From Halorubrum trapanicum (GTDB lineage Archaea; Halobacteriota; Halobacteria; Halobacteriales; Haloferacaceae), in NCBI RefSeq assembly GCF_017873555.1, contig NZ_JAGGKE010000003.1, positions 62,001 through 126,000 of the forward strand: 64,000 bases of DNA, given 5' to 3'. A program made the translations under genes and the position numbers. Under the pieces are notes generated by a model. The model did no database searches, was not told the DNA's origin, and was given only the letters and a program-made list of their open reading frames with translations. This document shows, piece by piece, positions 1-9,300 of this stretch. Each line of letters begins with the position of its first letter. The stretch's first letter is position 1.

Positions 1-1068
1 TCCCACCGGGTGAAGCCCGTCGAACTCCAGGCCGGCGGTCTCGGGCAGCCCGAGCGCGACGTTCGCCGCGTGGACCGCCTGCCCCGCCGACCCCTTGGTC
101 ATGTTGTCGATCGCCGAGAAGACGACGACGCGCCGGTTGCCGGGGTCGAGTTCGAAGCCGACCTCGCCGTGGTTCGTCCCCGCGACCGACTTCGGCTCGG
201 GGTAGCGGTAGACGCCGCCCCCGCCCGAGACGATCCGCATGAACGGCTCGTCGGCGTAGGCGTCGCGGTACGCGCCCCACAGGTCCCCCTTCGAGACCGG
301 CCCGTCGGGGAAGACGTGACAGGTCGCGCTCGCGCCGCGGACCATGTCGACCGCGTGGACGGTGAAGGAGACGGAGAGGCCGAGGTACGCCTCGATCTCC
401 GCCTCGTGGCGGTGGCCCGTCGGCGCGTACGGGCGCACGACGCCCGAGCGCTCCGGGTGCGAGGAGGCCGCGCCGCCGCCGGCACCCCCCTCCGAGGACC
501 CGACCTTCACGTCGACGACGACCTCGCCGGTCTCCGGGCCGAGCGCGCCCGCGTCGACGAGCGGCTTCAGCCCGAGGATCGTCGCGGTCGCGTTGCAGCC
601 GCCGCCGGCGATCAGGTCGGCGCCGGGGAGGTTCTCGCGGTTGATCTCGGGGAGCGCGTACTCGGCGCGCTCCAGGTACTCGGGCGACTCGTGGCCGTCG
701 TACCACTCGTCGTAGGCGTCGGCCTCCGGCAGCCGGAAGTCCGCCGAGAGGTCGACGACGGTGTCGGCCGCGTCGAAGAACTCGTCGATCCGGCCCATCG
801 AGACGCCGTGGGGCGTCGCCGCGAACAGCACGTCGACCGACTCTAAGTCGTCGGGGTCCGAGAAGCGCAGGTCCAGCCCGCGCAGGTTCGGGTGCGAGCG
901 CCCGACGGTCATGTTGTCGGCCGACCGCGAGGTGGCCTGAACGACCTCGAAGTTCGGGTGGCCGGCGAGGAGCCGCAGCAGCTCGCCGCCGGTGAATCCC
1001 GTCCCGCCGACGACGCTCGCGGTGTACGTCTCCGCGGCCGCTTCGTCGGTCTCGGCGTCCGCGGTCAC
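1..1068 (-). CDS. argC: ArgC/LysY-type N-acetyl-gamma-glutamyl-phosphate (or LysW-linked) reductase, 3' end cut by window
   Basis: NADPH-dependent reductase that converts the acyl phosphate made by the ArgB/LysZ kinase to a semialdehyde. In this locus the substrate is probably LysW-bound glutamate or aminoadipate. The N-terminus has the nucleotide-binding loop SVVGGTGFTGGELLRLL, and the catalytic cysteine lies in AGGGCNATA. The GTG start at 1068 overlaps the lysX stop by four bases (GTGA), which implies translational coupling and fixes the start. The frame stays open to position 1, so the C-terminus is outside the window. The family call is certain; the Arg versus Lys preference cannot be read here, though argG and argH in the same block favour arginine. 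Confidence 0.93.
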   Translation of the reverse strand, partial: MTADAETDEAAAETYTASVVGGTGFTGGELLRLLAGHPNFEVVQATSRSADNMTVGRSHPNLRGLDLRFSDPDDLESVDVLFAATPHGVSMGRIDEFFDAADTVVDLSADFRLPEADAYDEWYDGHESPEYLERAEYALPEINRENLPGADLIAGGGCNATATILGLKPLVDAGALGPETGEVVVDVKVGSSEGGAGGGAASSHPERSGVVRPYAPTGHRHEAEIEAYLGLSVSFTVHAVDMVRGASATCHVFPDGPVSKGDLWGAYRDAYADEPFMRIVSGGGGVYRYPEPKSVAGTNHGEVGFELDPGNRRVVVFSAIDNMTKGSAGQAVHAANVALGLPETAGLEFDGLHPVG

Positions 1069-1985
1069 GCGTCCACCTCCGAAACCCCTCCGTCGGCCAG
1101 CTCGACCGCCTTCGCCTCCAGCCAGTCGACGACCCGCGCGGGGACGTCGACCTCGGTGGCCGAATCGAGCGCCTTGAACTCGACGGTGTGGTTCACCTCG
1201 TGGACGGTGTACTCGCCGGGGCCGCCGATCTCGGCGGGGTCCGCGTCCGCCTCGACTCCCACCTCCATCAGGTCGACGCCGAGCATCCCGCCGCCGACCG
1301 CCTCGGAGGCGCGCTCGACAAGTTCGGTCGCGCGCTCGTCGAGGTCGAACGACTTCGTCTCACCGCCCTTCGCGGCGTTCGTGAGCCAGTGGTCCGACGA
1401 GCGCGTCATCGCGGCGATCGGCTCGCCGTCGACCGCCAGCACGCGGACGTCGCGGCCGGGCTTGTCGACGAACTCCTGGACGTAGAACACCTTGTGCTCG
1501 TAGTGGCCGAGCGTCTCCTTGTGTTCGAGGATGGCCTCGGCGGCGTTGCGCGAGTCGATCTTCGCCATCAGCCGCCCCCACGAGCCGGTGACCGGCTTGA
1601 GGACGCAGGGGTAGCCGAACGACTCGATCGCCTCCAGCGCGGCGTCCTTCGTGAACGCGACCTCCGTCGCCGGGGTCGGAATATCGGCCGCCGCGAGCGC
1701 GAGCGAGTTCTTCGCCTTGTCGGCGCAGACGTCGCCCGTCTCCGGGGAGTTGATCACGGGAACGCCGTAGCTGTCGAGGAACTTGGTCGCGTACAGCGAC
1801 CGGCTCGTCGACAGGCACCGGTCGACGACGATATCGAGGTCGTCGACGTCGGCCGTGGTCGACTCCAGCCCGAACCGCTCCTTGCGGACGTCGATCTTCT
1901 CGACCTCGTGGCCGCGGTCGCGGAGCTCGCCGAGCAGGAGCTTCTCGTCCTTCCGGATCCGCGAGTAGAGGATCCCTATACGCAT
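1065..1985 (-). CDS. lysX: LysX/ArgX family ATP-grasp ligase joining LysW to glutamate/aminoadipate
   Basis: A 306-residue ATP-grasp enzyme (RimK/LysX type) that ligates the C-terminal Glu of LysW to the alpha-amino group of glutamate or alpha-aminoadipate, protecting the amino group during arginine or lysine synthesis. ATP-grasp features include PCVLKPVTGSWGRLM in the nucleotide-binding region and HEVNHTVEFKAL near the C-terminus. The frame is open further upstream, but MRIGILYSRIRKDEKLL at 1985 is the usual N-terminus of the family. It lies 40 bases after lysW and overlaps argC, so the three genes form one transcription unit. Confidence 0.93.
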   Translation of the reverse strand: MRIGILYSRIRKDEKLLLGELRDRGHEVEKIDVRKERFGLESTTADVDDLDIVVDRCLSTSRSLYATKFLDSYGVPVINSPETGDVCADKAKNSLALAAADIPTPATEVAFTKDAALEAIESFGYPCVLKPVTGSWGRLMAKIDSRNAAEAILEHKETLGHYEHKVFYVQEFVDKPGRDVRVLAVDGEPIAAMTRSSDHWLTNAAKGGETKSFDLDERATELVERASEAVGGGMLGVDLMEVGVEADADPAEIGGPGEYTVHEVNHTVEFKALDSATEVDVPARVVDWLEAKAVELADGGVSEVDA

Positions 1986-2025
1986 ATCGACCACTCGCGT
2001 GTCGCGGCCGTGGCGGTCGTCGCCA

Positions 2026-2214
2026 TTACTCGCCCCAGTCCTCCTCCAGTTCGGGCGCCTCCTCCAAGACGACCGGATCGAGCGAGATGACCTCAAGCTC
2101 GGTCCCGGTGACCGGACTGTCGATGATCTCGCCGACCTCGACGTCGGCCGGGATCTCGATTTCCTCGCCCGTGATCGGGTCCTCCGCGGTCAGCGTGTCG
2201 GTGTCGCTCGTCAT
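2026..2214 (-). CDS. lysW: LysW amino-group carrier protein, lacking the usual zinc-binding cysteines
   Basis: A 62-residue acidic carrier protein ending in the diagnostic EDWGE; its terminal Glu carries the biosynthetic intermediate. Homologues such as Thermus LysW have two Cys-x-x-Cys knuckles that bind zinc. Here the corresponding stretches read TAEDPITGEE and IIDSPVTGTE, and the protein has no cysteine at all, while the rest of the fold (EVGEIIDSPVTGTELEVISLDP) aligns well. A methionine 10 residues further upstream is possible but would fall upstream of the likely transcription start. The position directly before lysX supports the assignment. Confidence 0.9.
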   Translation of the reverse strand: MTSDTDTLTAEDPITGEEIEIPADVEVGEIIDSPVTGTELEVISLDPVVLEEAPELEEDWGE

Positions 2215-2240
2215 CGTGGCAGACACTCGTCCTCGAATAG

Positions 2241-2250
2241 GCATAAAGGC
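2241..2250 (-). promoter_or_regulatory. TATA box of the lysW-lysX-argC operon
   Basis: On the minus strand this reads GCCTTTATGC, about 27-36 bases before the lysW ATG. That is the spacing expected for a nearly leaderless haloarchaeal transcript. Inferred from position and sequence only. Confidence 0.5.
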
Positions 2251-2436
2251 TTCGAACTTATTGGATAGTTTACATAAAACGGATCGGACGCTAACGGGAG
2301 CAGTTCGACGAAATCGTGCCGTATCGAGATCGGATGTCAGATCTCGGTAGTAACTGTGTCCCCCTACGGGGACGGTCGCCGGCGTCGGTCGGATCGGCGC
2401 CGACCGAGCCGACGGTGGCCTCGCGGCCGTCGCGGC

Positions 2437-3957
2437 TCAGACATAGCGATCGACCTCCGCGTCCAGCGCCTCGCTCGCGGCGTCGAGCGCGTCGCGCTCG
2501 GCCGTCAGCGCGGCCTCGTCGTCTTCGATCCGGGAGCCGGCGGCGGCGAGTTCGTCGTCGACCGCCTCGGGGGCCGGTCCCCCGGCGGAGTCGCGGCTCG
2601 CGACGCTTTCGGCCGGGTCGAGCGCAGACTCCACGTCCTCGCGACTCACGTACGCGGAGAGGGGCTCGCCGGTCACCTTTCGAGTGGCCTCGTCAACTTT
2701 TGCGGCCGCCGCGTCCGGCGAGTCGCCGTCGTCGACCGCCTCCGCGGCCGCCGCGACGATCTCGTGGGCCGTGCGGAAGGGCATCCCGCCCATCGCGAGC
2801 AGGTCGGCGACGCCCGTCGCCGTCGAGAACCCCTCGCCCGCCGCGGCCGCGAGGGCGGCCTCGTCCCAGTCGGCGGTCGCGACCGCGCCCGCGACGACTT
2901 CCGTCGCGTCGCTCACGGAATCGACCGCGGTCCACGCGTGCGGCGTCGCCTCCTGTAAGTCGAGGTTGTACGCGCGCGGCAACCCCTTCAGCGTCGTCAG
3001 CAACCCGGTCACCTCTCCGGTCGCGGTGCCGGCCGTGGCACGGACCAGCTCGACCGGGTCCGGGTTCTTCTTCTGGGGCATGATCGATGACGTCGACGAG
3101 TAGTCGTCCGACAGCTCCACGAGCCCCCTGTTCGCGTAGATGATCAGGTCTTCCGCGATCCCCGAGAGCGTCGTCGCGTGCGTCGCGAGCGTCGCCGTCG
3201 TCTCCACGAGAAAGTCGCGTCCGGCCGAGGCGTCCATCGAGTTCCGGACAGTCCCGTCGAACCCAAGCAGCTCGGCGGTGCGGTCGCGGTCGATCTCGAA
3301 CGGCGTCCCCGCGAAGGCGGCCGCGCCGAGCGGCGACCGGTTGACCCGGTCGTACGCGTCGAGCAGGCGTTCGGTGTCGCGGGCCACCGCTCCCTCGTAG
3401 GAGAGCAGGTAGTGCGCGACGGTCGTCGGCTGGGCCGGCTGGAGGTGCGTGTACCCCGGCATCACCGTCTCCGCGTGTTCGCTCGCGACCTCGACGAGCG
3501 CCTCGCGGGCGGCGACGGTCGCCTCGACCGCGTCCAGCAGGTCCTCGCGCAGGCGGTAGCGGATACAGGTCGCCACCTCGTCGTTGCGCGAGCGGGCGGT
3601 GTGCATCCGGCCGCCGTCGGGACCGATCCGGTCGATGACGGCGGTCTCGATCGCTTCGTGAACGTCCTCGCCGTCCGGGAGCGCGCCGTGGCCGGCGGTC
3701 TCCACGTCGTCGAGCGCGGCGAGTATCTCGCCCGCGACCGCGCTATCGACGATCCCCTGTTCCGCGAGCATCACCGTGTGCGCGCGGTCGACCGCGAGGT
3801 CGGCCGTGAAGATGCGCTCGTCGGCGTCGAGGCTCGACATGAACTCGCGGGCCGGACCGCCGCTGAAGCGGTCGCGGCGGACGGCGGTGTCGCCCTCGTC
3901 GGCGCCGCTCGCTCCCGCATCGGCGTCCGTCGCGGCGTCGGGATCGTCGTCGGTCAT
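2437..3957 (-). CDS. argH: Argininosuccinate lyase
   Basis: Cytoplasmic enzyme of the last arginine step, splitting argininosuccinate into arginine and fumarate. The 506-residue product carries the fumarase/aspartase-superfamily signature SSIMPQKKNPD with the mobile-loop serine, plus TARSRNDEV and GYTHLQPAQPTT motifs. The N-terminal ~25 residues are an acidic, low-complexity haloarchaeal extension. The start is one base downstream of the argG stop, so argG and argH are co-transcribed. About 220 bases separate its end from lysW, which has its own promoter. Confidence 0.97.
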   Translation of the reverse strand: MTDDDPDAATDADAGASGADEGDTAVRRDRFSGGPAREFMSSLDADERIFTADLAVDRAHTVMLAEQGIVDSAVAGEILAALDDVETAGHGALPDGEDVHEAIETAVIDRIGPDGGRMHTARSRNDEVATCIRYRLREDLLDAVEATVAAREALVEVASEHAETVMPGYTHLQPAQPTTVAHYLLSYEGAVARDTERLLDAYDRVNRSPLGAAAFAGTPFEIDRDRTAELLGFDGTVRNSMDASAGRDFLVETTATLATHATTLSGIAEDLIIYANRGLVELSDDYSSTSSIMPQKKNPDPVELVRATAGTATGEVTGLLTTLKGLPRAYNLDLQEATPHAWTAVDSVSDATEVVAGAVATADWDEAALAAAAGEGFSTATGVADLLAMGGMPFRTAHEIVAAAAEAVDDGDSPDAAAAKVDEATRKVTGEPLSAYVSREDVESALDPAESVASRDSAGGPAPEAVDDELAAAGSRIEDDEAALTAERDALDAASEALDAEVDRYV

Positions 3958-3958
3958 C

Positions 3959-5206
3959 TTAGCTCTGATCGTCGATCTCGTCGGTCTCGTTTTCCTTGCC
4001 GGAGCCGTCCGTCGCGAGCTCGGGCTTCGAGACGCTCGCCTTCACGTCGTTGGCGAGGCGCTCCTGGAGCCCGTGGTACTTCGCGACGCCCGTCGCGTCC
4101 GACTGGGCGATACCGGCCACGTCCTCGGTGTTGAACGAGGCCATCTCCTCGGAGTAGACGGCGTACTCGGAGTCGCGCGCGACGACGCGGCAGTCGCCGC
4201 CGGAGACCTTCACGGTCGCCGTGCCGGTCACCACGTCCTGCGTCTCGTCGACGAAGGCGTTCAGCGCGTCGACGACGGGCGCGAAGACGAGGCCCTCGTA
4301 GGCCTTCTCGGACCACTCCTGTTCGATCCCCTTCTTGAACGAGCGCTCGTTCTTCGTCAAGACGAGGTCTTCGAGCGCCTGATGGGCCGTCAGGAGGACG
4401 GTCGCGGCCGGATGTTCGTAGTTCTCGCGCACCTTCAGCCCGAGCATGCGGTCCTCCATCACGTCGGTGCGGCCGACGCCGTAGCCGCCGGCGTACTCGT
4501 TGAGGTGCTGGATGAGCGGGACCGGGTCCATCGCCTCGCCGTCGACCGCGACCGGGACGCCCCCCTCGAAGGTGACCTCGATGGTGGTCTCCCCTTCCGG
4601 CTCCGCGGTCCACTCGTAGATGTCCTCCGGCGGCTCGTAGTCCGGGTTCTCCAGCTTCCCGCCCTCGACCGCGCGCGACCAGATGTTCTCGTCGATGGAC
4701 CAGACGCCGCCGTCGCCGGCCTCGACGGGCAGGTCCTTCTCCGCGGCGTAGTCGATCTCCCACTCGCGGGTGAGACCGAGCTCGCGCACGGGGGCGATCA
4801 CTTCGAGGTCGGAGCCGCGCCAGACGGCCTCGAACCGGAGCTGGTCGTTGCCCTTGCCCGTACAGCCGTGGGCGATGGCGTCACAGCCCTGCTCCTCGGC
4901 GACGCCGAGGATCGCCTCGGCGATGACCGGGCGCGCGAGGGCGGTGCCGAGCGGGTAGCCCTGATAGCTGGCGTTGGATTTCACCGCGTCGAAACAGAGG
5001 TCCGCGAACTCCGCTTTCGCGTCGACGACGTGGATGTCGAGTCCGAGCGCCTCGGCGGTCTCCTCGGCCTCGTCGAACTCCTCGGTCGGCTGGCCGACGT
5101 CGACGTTGACGCCGATGACCTCGTCGTAGCCGTACTCCTCTTTCAGCAGCGGTACGCAGACGGTCGTGTCGAGTCCCCCACTGAACGCGAGTGCAACGGT
5201 TGCCAT
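3959..5206 (-). CDS. argG: Argininosuccinate synthase
   Basis: Joins citrulline and aspartate using ATP. The 415-residue protein starts MATVALAFSGGLDTTVCVPLL, containing the PP-loop SGGLDTT of N-type ATP pyrophosphatases, and has the downstream GCTGKGNDQLRFE motif for citrulline/aspartate binding. It is the first gene of the argGH operon, and a TATA element sits about 25-35 bases before the ATG. Length is normal for the family. The C-terminal tail (GSGKENETDEIDDQS) is a short acidic extension. Confidence 0.97.
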   Translation of the reverse strand: MATVALAFSGGLDTTVCVPLLKEEYGYDEVIGVNVDVGQPTEEFDEAEETAEALGLDIHVVDAKAEFADLCFDAVKSNASYQGYPLGTALARPVIAEAILGVAEEQGCDAIAHGCTGKGNDQLRFEAVWRGSDLEVIAPVRELGLTREWEIDYAAEKDLPVEAGDGGVWSIDENIWSRAVEGGKLENPDYEPPEDIYEWTAEPEGETTIEVTFEGGVPVAVDGEAMDPVPLIQHLNEYAGGYGVGRTDVMEDRMLGLKVRENYEHPAATVLLTAHQALEDLVLTKNERSFKKGIEQEWSEKAYEGLVFAPVVDALNAFVDETQDVVTGTATVKVSGGDCRVVARDSEYAVYSEEMASFNTEDVAGIAQSDATGVAKYHGLQERLANDVKASVSKPELATDGSGKENETDEIDDQS

Positions 5207-5230
5207 TACCAGTGTACACCCGGTCTACAC

Positions 5231-5240
5231 TCTTAAATTC
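5231..5240 (-). promoter_or_regulatory. TATA box of argGH
   Basis: The minus strand reads GAATTTAAGA, 25-34 bases upstream of the argG ATG. This fits a leaderless or near-leaderless mRNA. Confidence 0.5.
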
Positions 5241-5659
5241 AGTGGTTTTAGTTTTGGAAGAAATTGGTGGAGCGGTCGCTCACGGCGACGAGAGTCGAGA
5301 CTCTCCGGAACGAAACGGCGCGGACGCGACGAGGGATAGAGATTACTGGCCCGAGAGGGGCCGTCGTCGCGCCGCGCCGGAAGCCGGTCGCGGCGGTCGG
5401 ACGCCTCGTCGCGGTCGCAGGACTCGTCGGTCTCGGAGAAGGGCGGCGTCGAGACGAGCCGCTGCGGTCATCTCGTGGAGATAGGCGTATTCGGGTATAA
5501 AAAAATTCCGTAACTCACGTCAGAACGCGGCGCGTGGTCGGGCGGCCGCGTCCGTGCCGCACGCGTTCGCCGTCGTCTCGGTACCGGTCCATAGCTCTCT
5601 GTCGCCGTACACCGGGTTCATAGTTCGTTTTACGTCTCTCTCGGGCATAACCCGATCTC
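5241..5659. other. Intergenic region without a convincing gene
   Basis: The 419 bases between the divergent argG and the small gene at 5660 contain short open frames, but these are Arg-rich and lack recognisable domains or haloarchaeal acidic bias. An AT-rich GTATAAAAAAATTCC near 5495-5510 could be a promoter. Nothing else stands out. Confidence 0.5.
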
Positions 5660-5968
5660 ATGGGGGCAAACGACAGGGTCAGACGGCGGTGTCGAGTCGT
5701 GACGGAACCGCGCCGCGACGGGGCCGTCACGCTGTACGGGTCCGGCGGCCGGATATATCAGGTCATCGACGCGGCCGAAGGCGTCCGCGGGCGGCTGGAC
5801 GGGCTTCGCTCCGGAGACGTGGTCGAGGCCGTCTTGGAGCCGGTCCGCTGCCGAGGTGACGGCTGGCGGATCGCGCGGATTTGCGAGGCCCCGTCGTCCG
5901 CGTCCCCGCCTCGACGGTCGGAGCCGGACGCGGACGACGGCAGCGTCACGCGGTCGCGTCCGCGGTAG
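5660..5968 (+). CDS. Small haloarchaeal protein of unknown function
   Basis: A 102-residue protein. The core GAVTLYGSGGRIYQVIDAAEGVRGRLDGLRSGDVVEAVLEPVRCRGDGWR looks like a compact beta-rich domain and resembles a haloarchaeal family of unknown function. The C-terminal ~30 residues are low complexity and probably disordered. A possible TATA-like TTTTACG lies about 30 bases before the ATG. No membrane segment or catalytic motif is visible. The gene is convergent with hemL. Function unknown; existence is supported by the conserved-looking core and coding bias. Confidence 0.65.
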   Translation: MGANDRVRRRCRVVTEPRRDGAVTLYGSGGRIYQVIDAAEGVRGRLDGLRSGDVVEAVLEPVRCRGDGWRIARICEAPSSASPPRRSEPDADDGSVTRSRPR

Positions 5969-6065
5969 CAGCGCCGCTCCCCGTCGTCTCTCGTGCCCGC
6001 GCGGTGGCGCGGTCGCGCGCCTCGGGGTACAACTCGCGGGCCTCCGAGCGCGCGACGGCGCCGAC

Positions 6066-7403
6066 TCAGATCGCCTCTCGGTACGCCTCCAGCGTCTTCT
6101 CGACGTCCGCCTCCGTGTGCGCGTAGGAGGTGAACTGGCACTCGAACTGGTTCGCCGTGAGGAACACCCCCTGCTCTTTCATCTCCTGCCAGAACACGCG
6201 CTCCCAGCGGTCGGTCGCGGCCGCGGCCACGTCGGCGCCGTTCTTCGGACAGGAGTCGTAGCGGTCGCAGTCGGGGTCCTGCCGGCAGCCGCCCGCACAG
6301 CAGTCGTCCGGGTCGTCGGGCGCCTCGCGGGTGAACACCGTCTTGAACATCGAGTCGGTGCCGACGACGGTGTACTCGGGGGCGCGCTCCGCGCAGATCT
6401 CCGCGATCCCCTCGCGGAGCTTTCGGCCGAGCCGGTTGACGTGTTCGTACACGTCGTTTTCGGCCGCGTACTCCAAGGTGGCCTTCCCCGCCGCCATCGT
6501 CACGGGGTGGCCGGAGAACGTTCCGGACTGGAACACGTCGCCCGCGGGCGTGAACTCCTCGACGATCTCCGCTTTCCCGCCGATCGCGCCGACCGGGAAA
6601 CCGCCGCCGATGATCTTGCCGAACGTCGTCACGTCGGGAGTGACGCCGAACTTCGACTGCGCGCAGCCGAGACCGCCGACCCGGAACCCGGTGATCACCT
6701 CGTCGAAAACCAACAGCGAGCCGTAGTCGTCACAGAGGTCTCGGAGCGTCTCGTGGTAGCCGGCGACCGGGGTGACGATCCCGGTGTTGGCTAAGATCGG
6801 CTCGACGAGGACGGCCGCGATATCGTCGCCGTGTTCCGCGAACACCTCCTTGGCGGCCTGCGGGTCGTTAAAGGGGATCGGGAGGGTGTGCTGCGCGAAC
6901 TCCTCCGGGATCCCCGTCGTCGACGGGTGGTGATCGTCCGGCGACCCCTCCACCAGCGTCGACTCCTGTGCGCCGTGGTAGCCGCCCTGCATCACGACGA
7001 TCTTGTCGCGGTCGGTGTGGCCGCGGGCCAGTCGCACCGCCGAGACGGTCGCCTCCGTCCCGGAGTTGACGAAGCGGATCGACTCCACGCTCGGGACGTG
7101 TCGCGCCACGAACTCGGCGTGTTCGACCTCGATCTCCGTCGGCGCGCCGTACATCGGTCCCTCCGCGACGTGCGACTGGATCGCCGCCTCGACCGGGTCC
7201 GGCAGGTCGTGGCCGTACAGCAGCGGGCCGTACCCCATCACCCAGTCGACGTAGCGGTTGCCGTCGGCGTCGATCACGTGGCCGCCGTCGCCGCGCTCGA
7301 CGAAGAACGGGTGCGGCATCGTCGCCCGGACCGAGGAGTTGACCCCGCCCGGCATCACCGACAGCGCGCGGTCGTACAGCCCGCGCGAGCGCTCGTGGTT
7401 CAT
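6066..7403 (-). CDS. hemL: Glutamate-1-semialdehyde 2,1-aminomutase
   Basis: PLP enzyme that converts glutamate-1-semialdehyde to 5-aminolevulinate, the committed step to haem, sirohaem and cobalamin precursors. The 445-residue protein has the class III aminotransferase fold. PLP lysine lies in [17 protein letters not shown], with [14 protein letters not shown] and FDEVITGFR nearby. Near residue 360-385 it carries an insertion with five cysteines ([20 protein letters not shown]) that is absent from typical bacterial enzymes and could bind metal. The start [14 protein letters not shown] matches family N-termini. Confidence 0.96.
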   Translation of the reverse strand: MNHERSRGLYDRALSVMPGGVNSSVRATMPHPFFVERGDGGHVIDADGNRYVDWVMGYGPLLYGHDLPDPVEAAIQSHVAEGPMYGAPTEIEVEHAEFVARHVPSVESIRFVNSGTEATVSAVRLARGHTDRDKIVVMQGGYHGAQESTLVEGSPDDHHPSTTGIPEEFAQHTLPIPFNDPQAAKEVFAEHGDDIAAVLVEPILANTGIVTPVAGYHETLRDLCDDYGSLLVFDEVITGFRVGGLGCAQSKFGVTPDVTTFGKIIGGGFPVGAIGGKAEIVEEFTPAGDVFQSGTFSGHPVTMAAGKATLEYAAENDVYEHVNRLGRKLREGIAEICAERAPEYTVVGTDSMFKTVFTREAPDDPDDCCAGGCRQDPDCDRYDSCPKNGADVAAAATDRWERVFWQEMKEQGVFLTANQFECQFTSYAHTEADVEKTLEAYREAI

Positions 7404-7516
7404 ACCGACCGGTTGGAGCGTCGGGCTGAAAGTAGTTGCCGAACCGTCGTCCGGTTCGGCCCGCGAAAAAGCGTCTCCGTTGTTCGTGTCGCCTCCGCTG
7501 GTCGCGCGCTGTCCGC

Positions 7517-9196
7517 TTACACCGCCTCCGGACCGCTCGCGCCCGTGCGGACCTGGAGCGCGTCCTCGACCGGGAGGATGAACACCTTGCCGTCTCCCGG
7601 CTCGCCGGTCTTCGCTGCGCCGGCGATCGCCTCCGCGACCTCATCGGCCGGGATGTCGGCGACGACGACCTCGACTTTCACCTTCTGGTGGAGGTCGACG
7701 GTGAACTCCTCGCCGCGCCACTGGCCCTTCTTCGCGGGCTGAGAGCCGCGGCCGGAGACGTTCGTTACGGTGAGCGAGGGGGCGTTAACCTCCGCGAGCG
7801 ACTGCTTGATGGCCCCGAGCTTGTCGGGACGGACGACCGCGGTGACCATCTTGATCTCCGAGCCAGTCTCCTCGCCGCCGTCGGCGCGCGGGGACTCGTC
7901 GGTCGTGTCGACGACGGAGGCACCGCCGTCGGTCGCGACGTTCGTCTTCCCGAACTCGGGGTACGTCTCGACGCCGTGCTCGCTGACGTCGAGCCCGTCG
8001 CGCTCGTGGTCGGGGGTGACGCGGGCCTGCCCGACGGCCTTGAACGCGCCGAAGACAAGGGCGGTCGCGACGACCGTCCACGCGGTGATGACGACGACGC
8101 CGATGACCTGCGAGACGAGCAGGTCCATCGAGAAGCCGTCGACGTGGATGAACGGCAGCGCGAGGACGCCGATGACGCCCGCGGAGCCGTGAACCGGGAA
8201 GACCGCGCACACGTCGTCGATCTTCATCTTGTCCGAGACGAACTCGAACACGAGCGGGAGCTGGAGACCGCAGATCAGCGCGACCGCGATGGCGCCCCAC
8301 CAGGTGATCGCGTTGGCGGTGCCGGTGACGGCGACGAGTCCCGCCAGCACGCCGTTGGCGACGTACAGGGTGTCGACCTTCTTCGTGAGGTACATCGAGC
8401 CGAGCGCCGCACCGACCGCCCCGGCACCCATGCCGAGCGTCGTCGTCAGGGAGACGCGGCCGACCGCGGCGTAGCCGCCGAGCGCGAGTTCGCCGGACTC
8501 CGTGACCGAGAAGACGGTCGCGGTCGTCCCGACGTTGAACCCGTACCAGCCGAACGCCAGGACGAGGGTCCCGAGCACCGCGAACGTCATCGAGTGACCG
8601 GGGATGACGTTCGTGGAGCCGTCCTCGGCGTAGCGGTCCATGCGCGGTCCGAGCATGTACGCCGCGGTGAGGCCGGCGATGCCGCCGACGCCGTGGACGA
8701 TCATCCCGCCCGCGAAGTCGGTGAAGCCGAGCCCGGCACCGCCGAGGAAGCCGCCGCCCCAGGTGATGCCCGCCACGACCGGGTAGATGACCGCGGAGAT
8801 GGCGACCGTGTACGCCACGTACGCGCGGAGCTTCGCCCGTCCGGCGACCGCGCCGGAGACGATCGTCGCCGCCGTCATCGCGAAGACGGCGCCGAACAGC
8901 CAGCTGTTGACCCACCCGCCGTCGCTGAGGGCCGTCGCCGGAGAGAAGCCGCCTCCGGAGGCGAGTCCCTCGACGCCGAACCCGATCAGGAAGTACACCA
9001 GGACGCCGACCCCCCAGGTGAGGAGGTTCTTCGTGAGCTGGTTCGCGACGTTCTTCGCGCGCACCTGCCCCGCTTCGAGCATCGCGAAGCCGGCGTGCAT
9101 GAAGAAGATGAGGAAACAGACCACCGCGACCCACATCAGGTTCACGCCCTCCGCGAGGACGCTCGGATCGATCGAGGCGAGCACGCCGCCCGTCAC
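7517..9196 (-). CDS. Ammonium transporter fused to a C-terminal PII (GlnK-like) domain
   Basis: A 559-residue fusion in one uninterrupted frame. Residues ~1-410 are an Amt/MEP/Rh channel with about 11 membrane segments and typical motifs ([30 protein letters not shown]). A charged linker of ~40 residues follows, then residues ~448-559 form a complete PII domain: [15 protein letters not shown]-loop [17 protein letters not shown], and B-loop [26 protein letters not shown] normally is a separate trimeric regulator that plugs the trimeric Amt pore. The usual uridylylated T-loop tyrosine is Phe, as expected where GlnD is absent. No separate glnK is in the window. The fusion would tether the regulator to its channel. 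Confidence 0.92.
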   Translation of the reverse strand: MTGGVLASIDPSVLAEGVNLMWVAVVCFLIFFMHAGFAMLEAGQVRAKNVANQLTKNLLTWGVGVLVYFLIGFGVEGLASGGGFSPATALSDGGWVNSWLFGAVFAMTAATIVSGAVAGRAKLRAYVAYTVAISAVIYPVVAGITWGGGFLGGAGLGFTDFAGGMIVHGVGGIAGLTAAYMLGPRMDRYAEDGSTNVIPGHSMTFAVLGTLVLAFGWYGFNVGTTATVFSVTESGELALGGYAAVGRVSLTTTLGMGAGAVGAALGSMYLTKKVDTLYVANGVLAGLVAVTGTANAITWWGAIAVALICGLQLPLVFEFVSDKMKIDDVCAVFPVHGSAGVIGVLALPFIHVDGFSMDLLVSQVIGVVVITAWTVVATALVFGAFKAVGQARVTPDHERDGLDVSEHGVETYPEFGKTNVATDGGASVVDTTDESPRADGGEETGSEIKMVTAVVRPDKLGAIKQSLAEVNAPSLTVTNVSGRGSQPAKKGQWRGEEFTVDLHQKVKVEVVVADIPADEVAEAIAGAAKTGEPGDGKVFILPVEDALQVRTGASGPEAV

Positions 9197-9287
9197 GTGT
9201 CGGTCACCTCTACTGAACGCTCGTTCGGTTCAAACCGCACTTCGCTCGGATTCATGTGTTGAATCACGTTTCCACTCCCGGGAACGG

Positions 9288-9300
9288 CTATATATAAACG
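9288..9300 (-). promoter_or_regulatory. TATA box of the amt-PII gene
   Basis: The minus strand reads CGTTTATATATAG, giving a predicted start about 25 bases downstream and a leader of roughly 70 bases. That is longer than most promoters here and leaves room for nitrogen-responsive control, though no specific operator is recognised. Confidence 0.55.

Noticed and set aside
5191-5500. Plus-strand genes opposite the argG promoter
   Set aside because: Both frames are Arg/Ala/Gly low-complexity and one overlaps the argG start region; no independent support.
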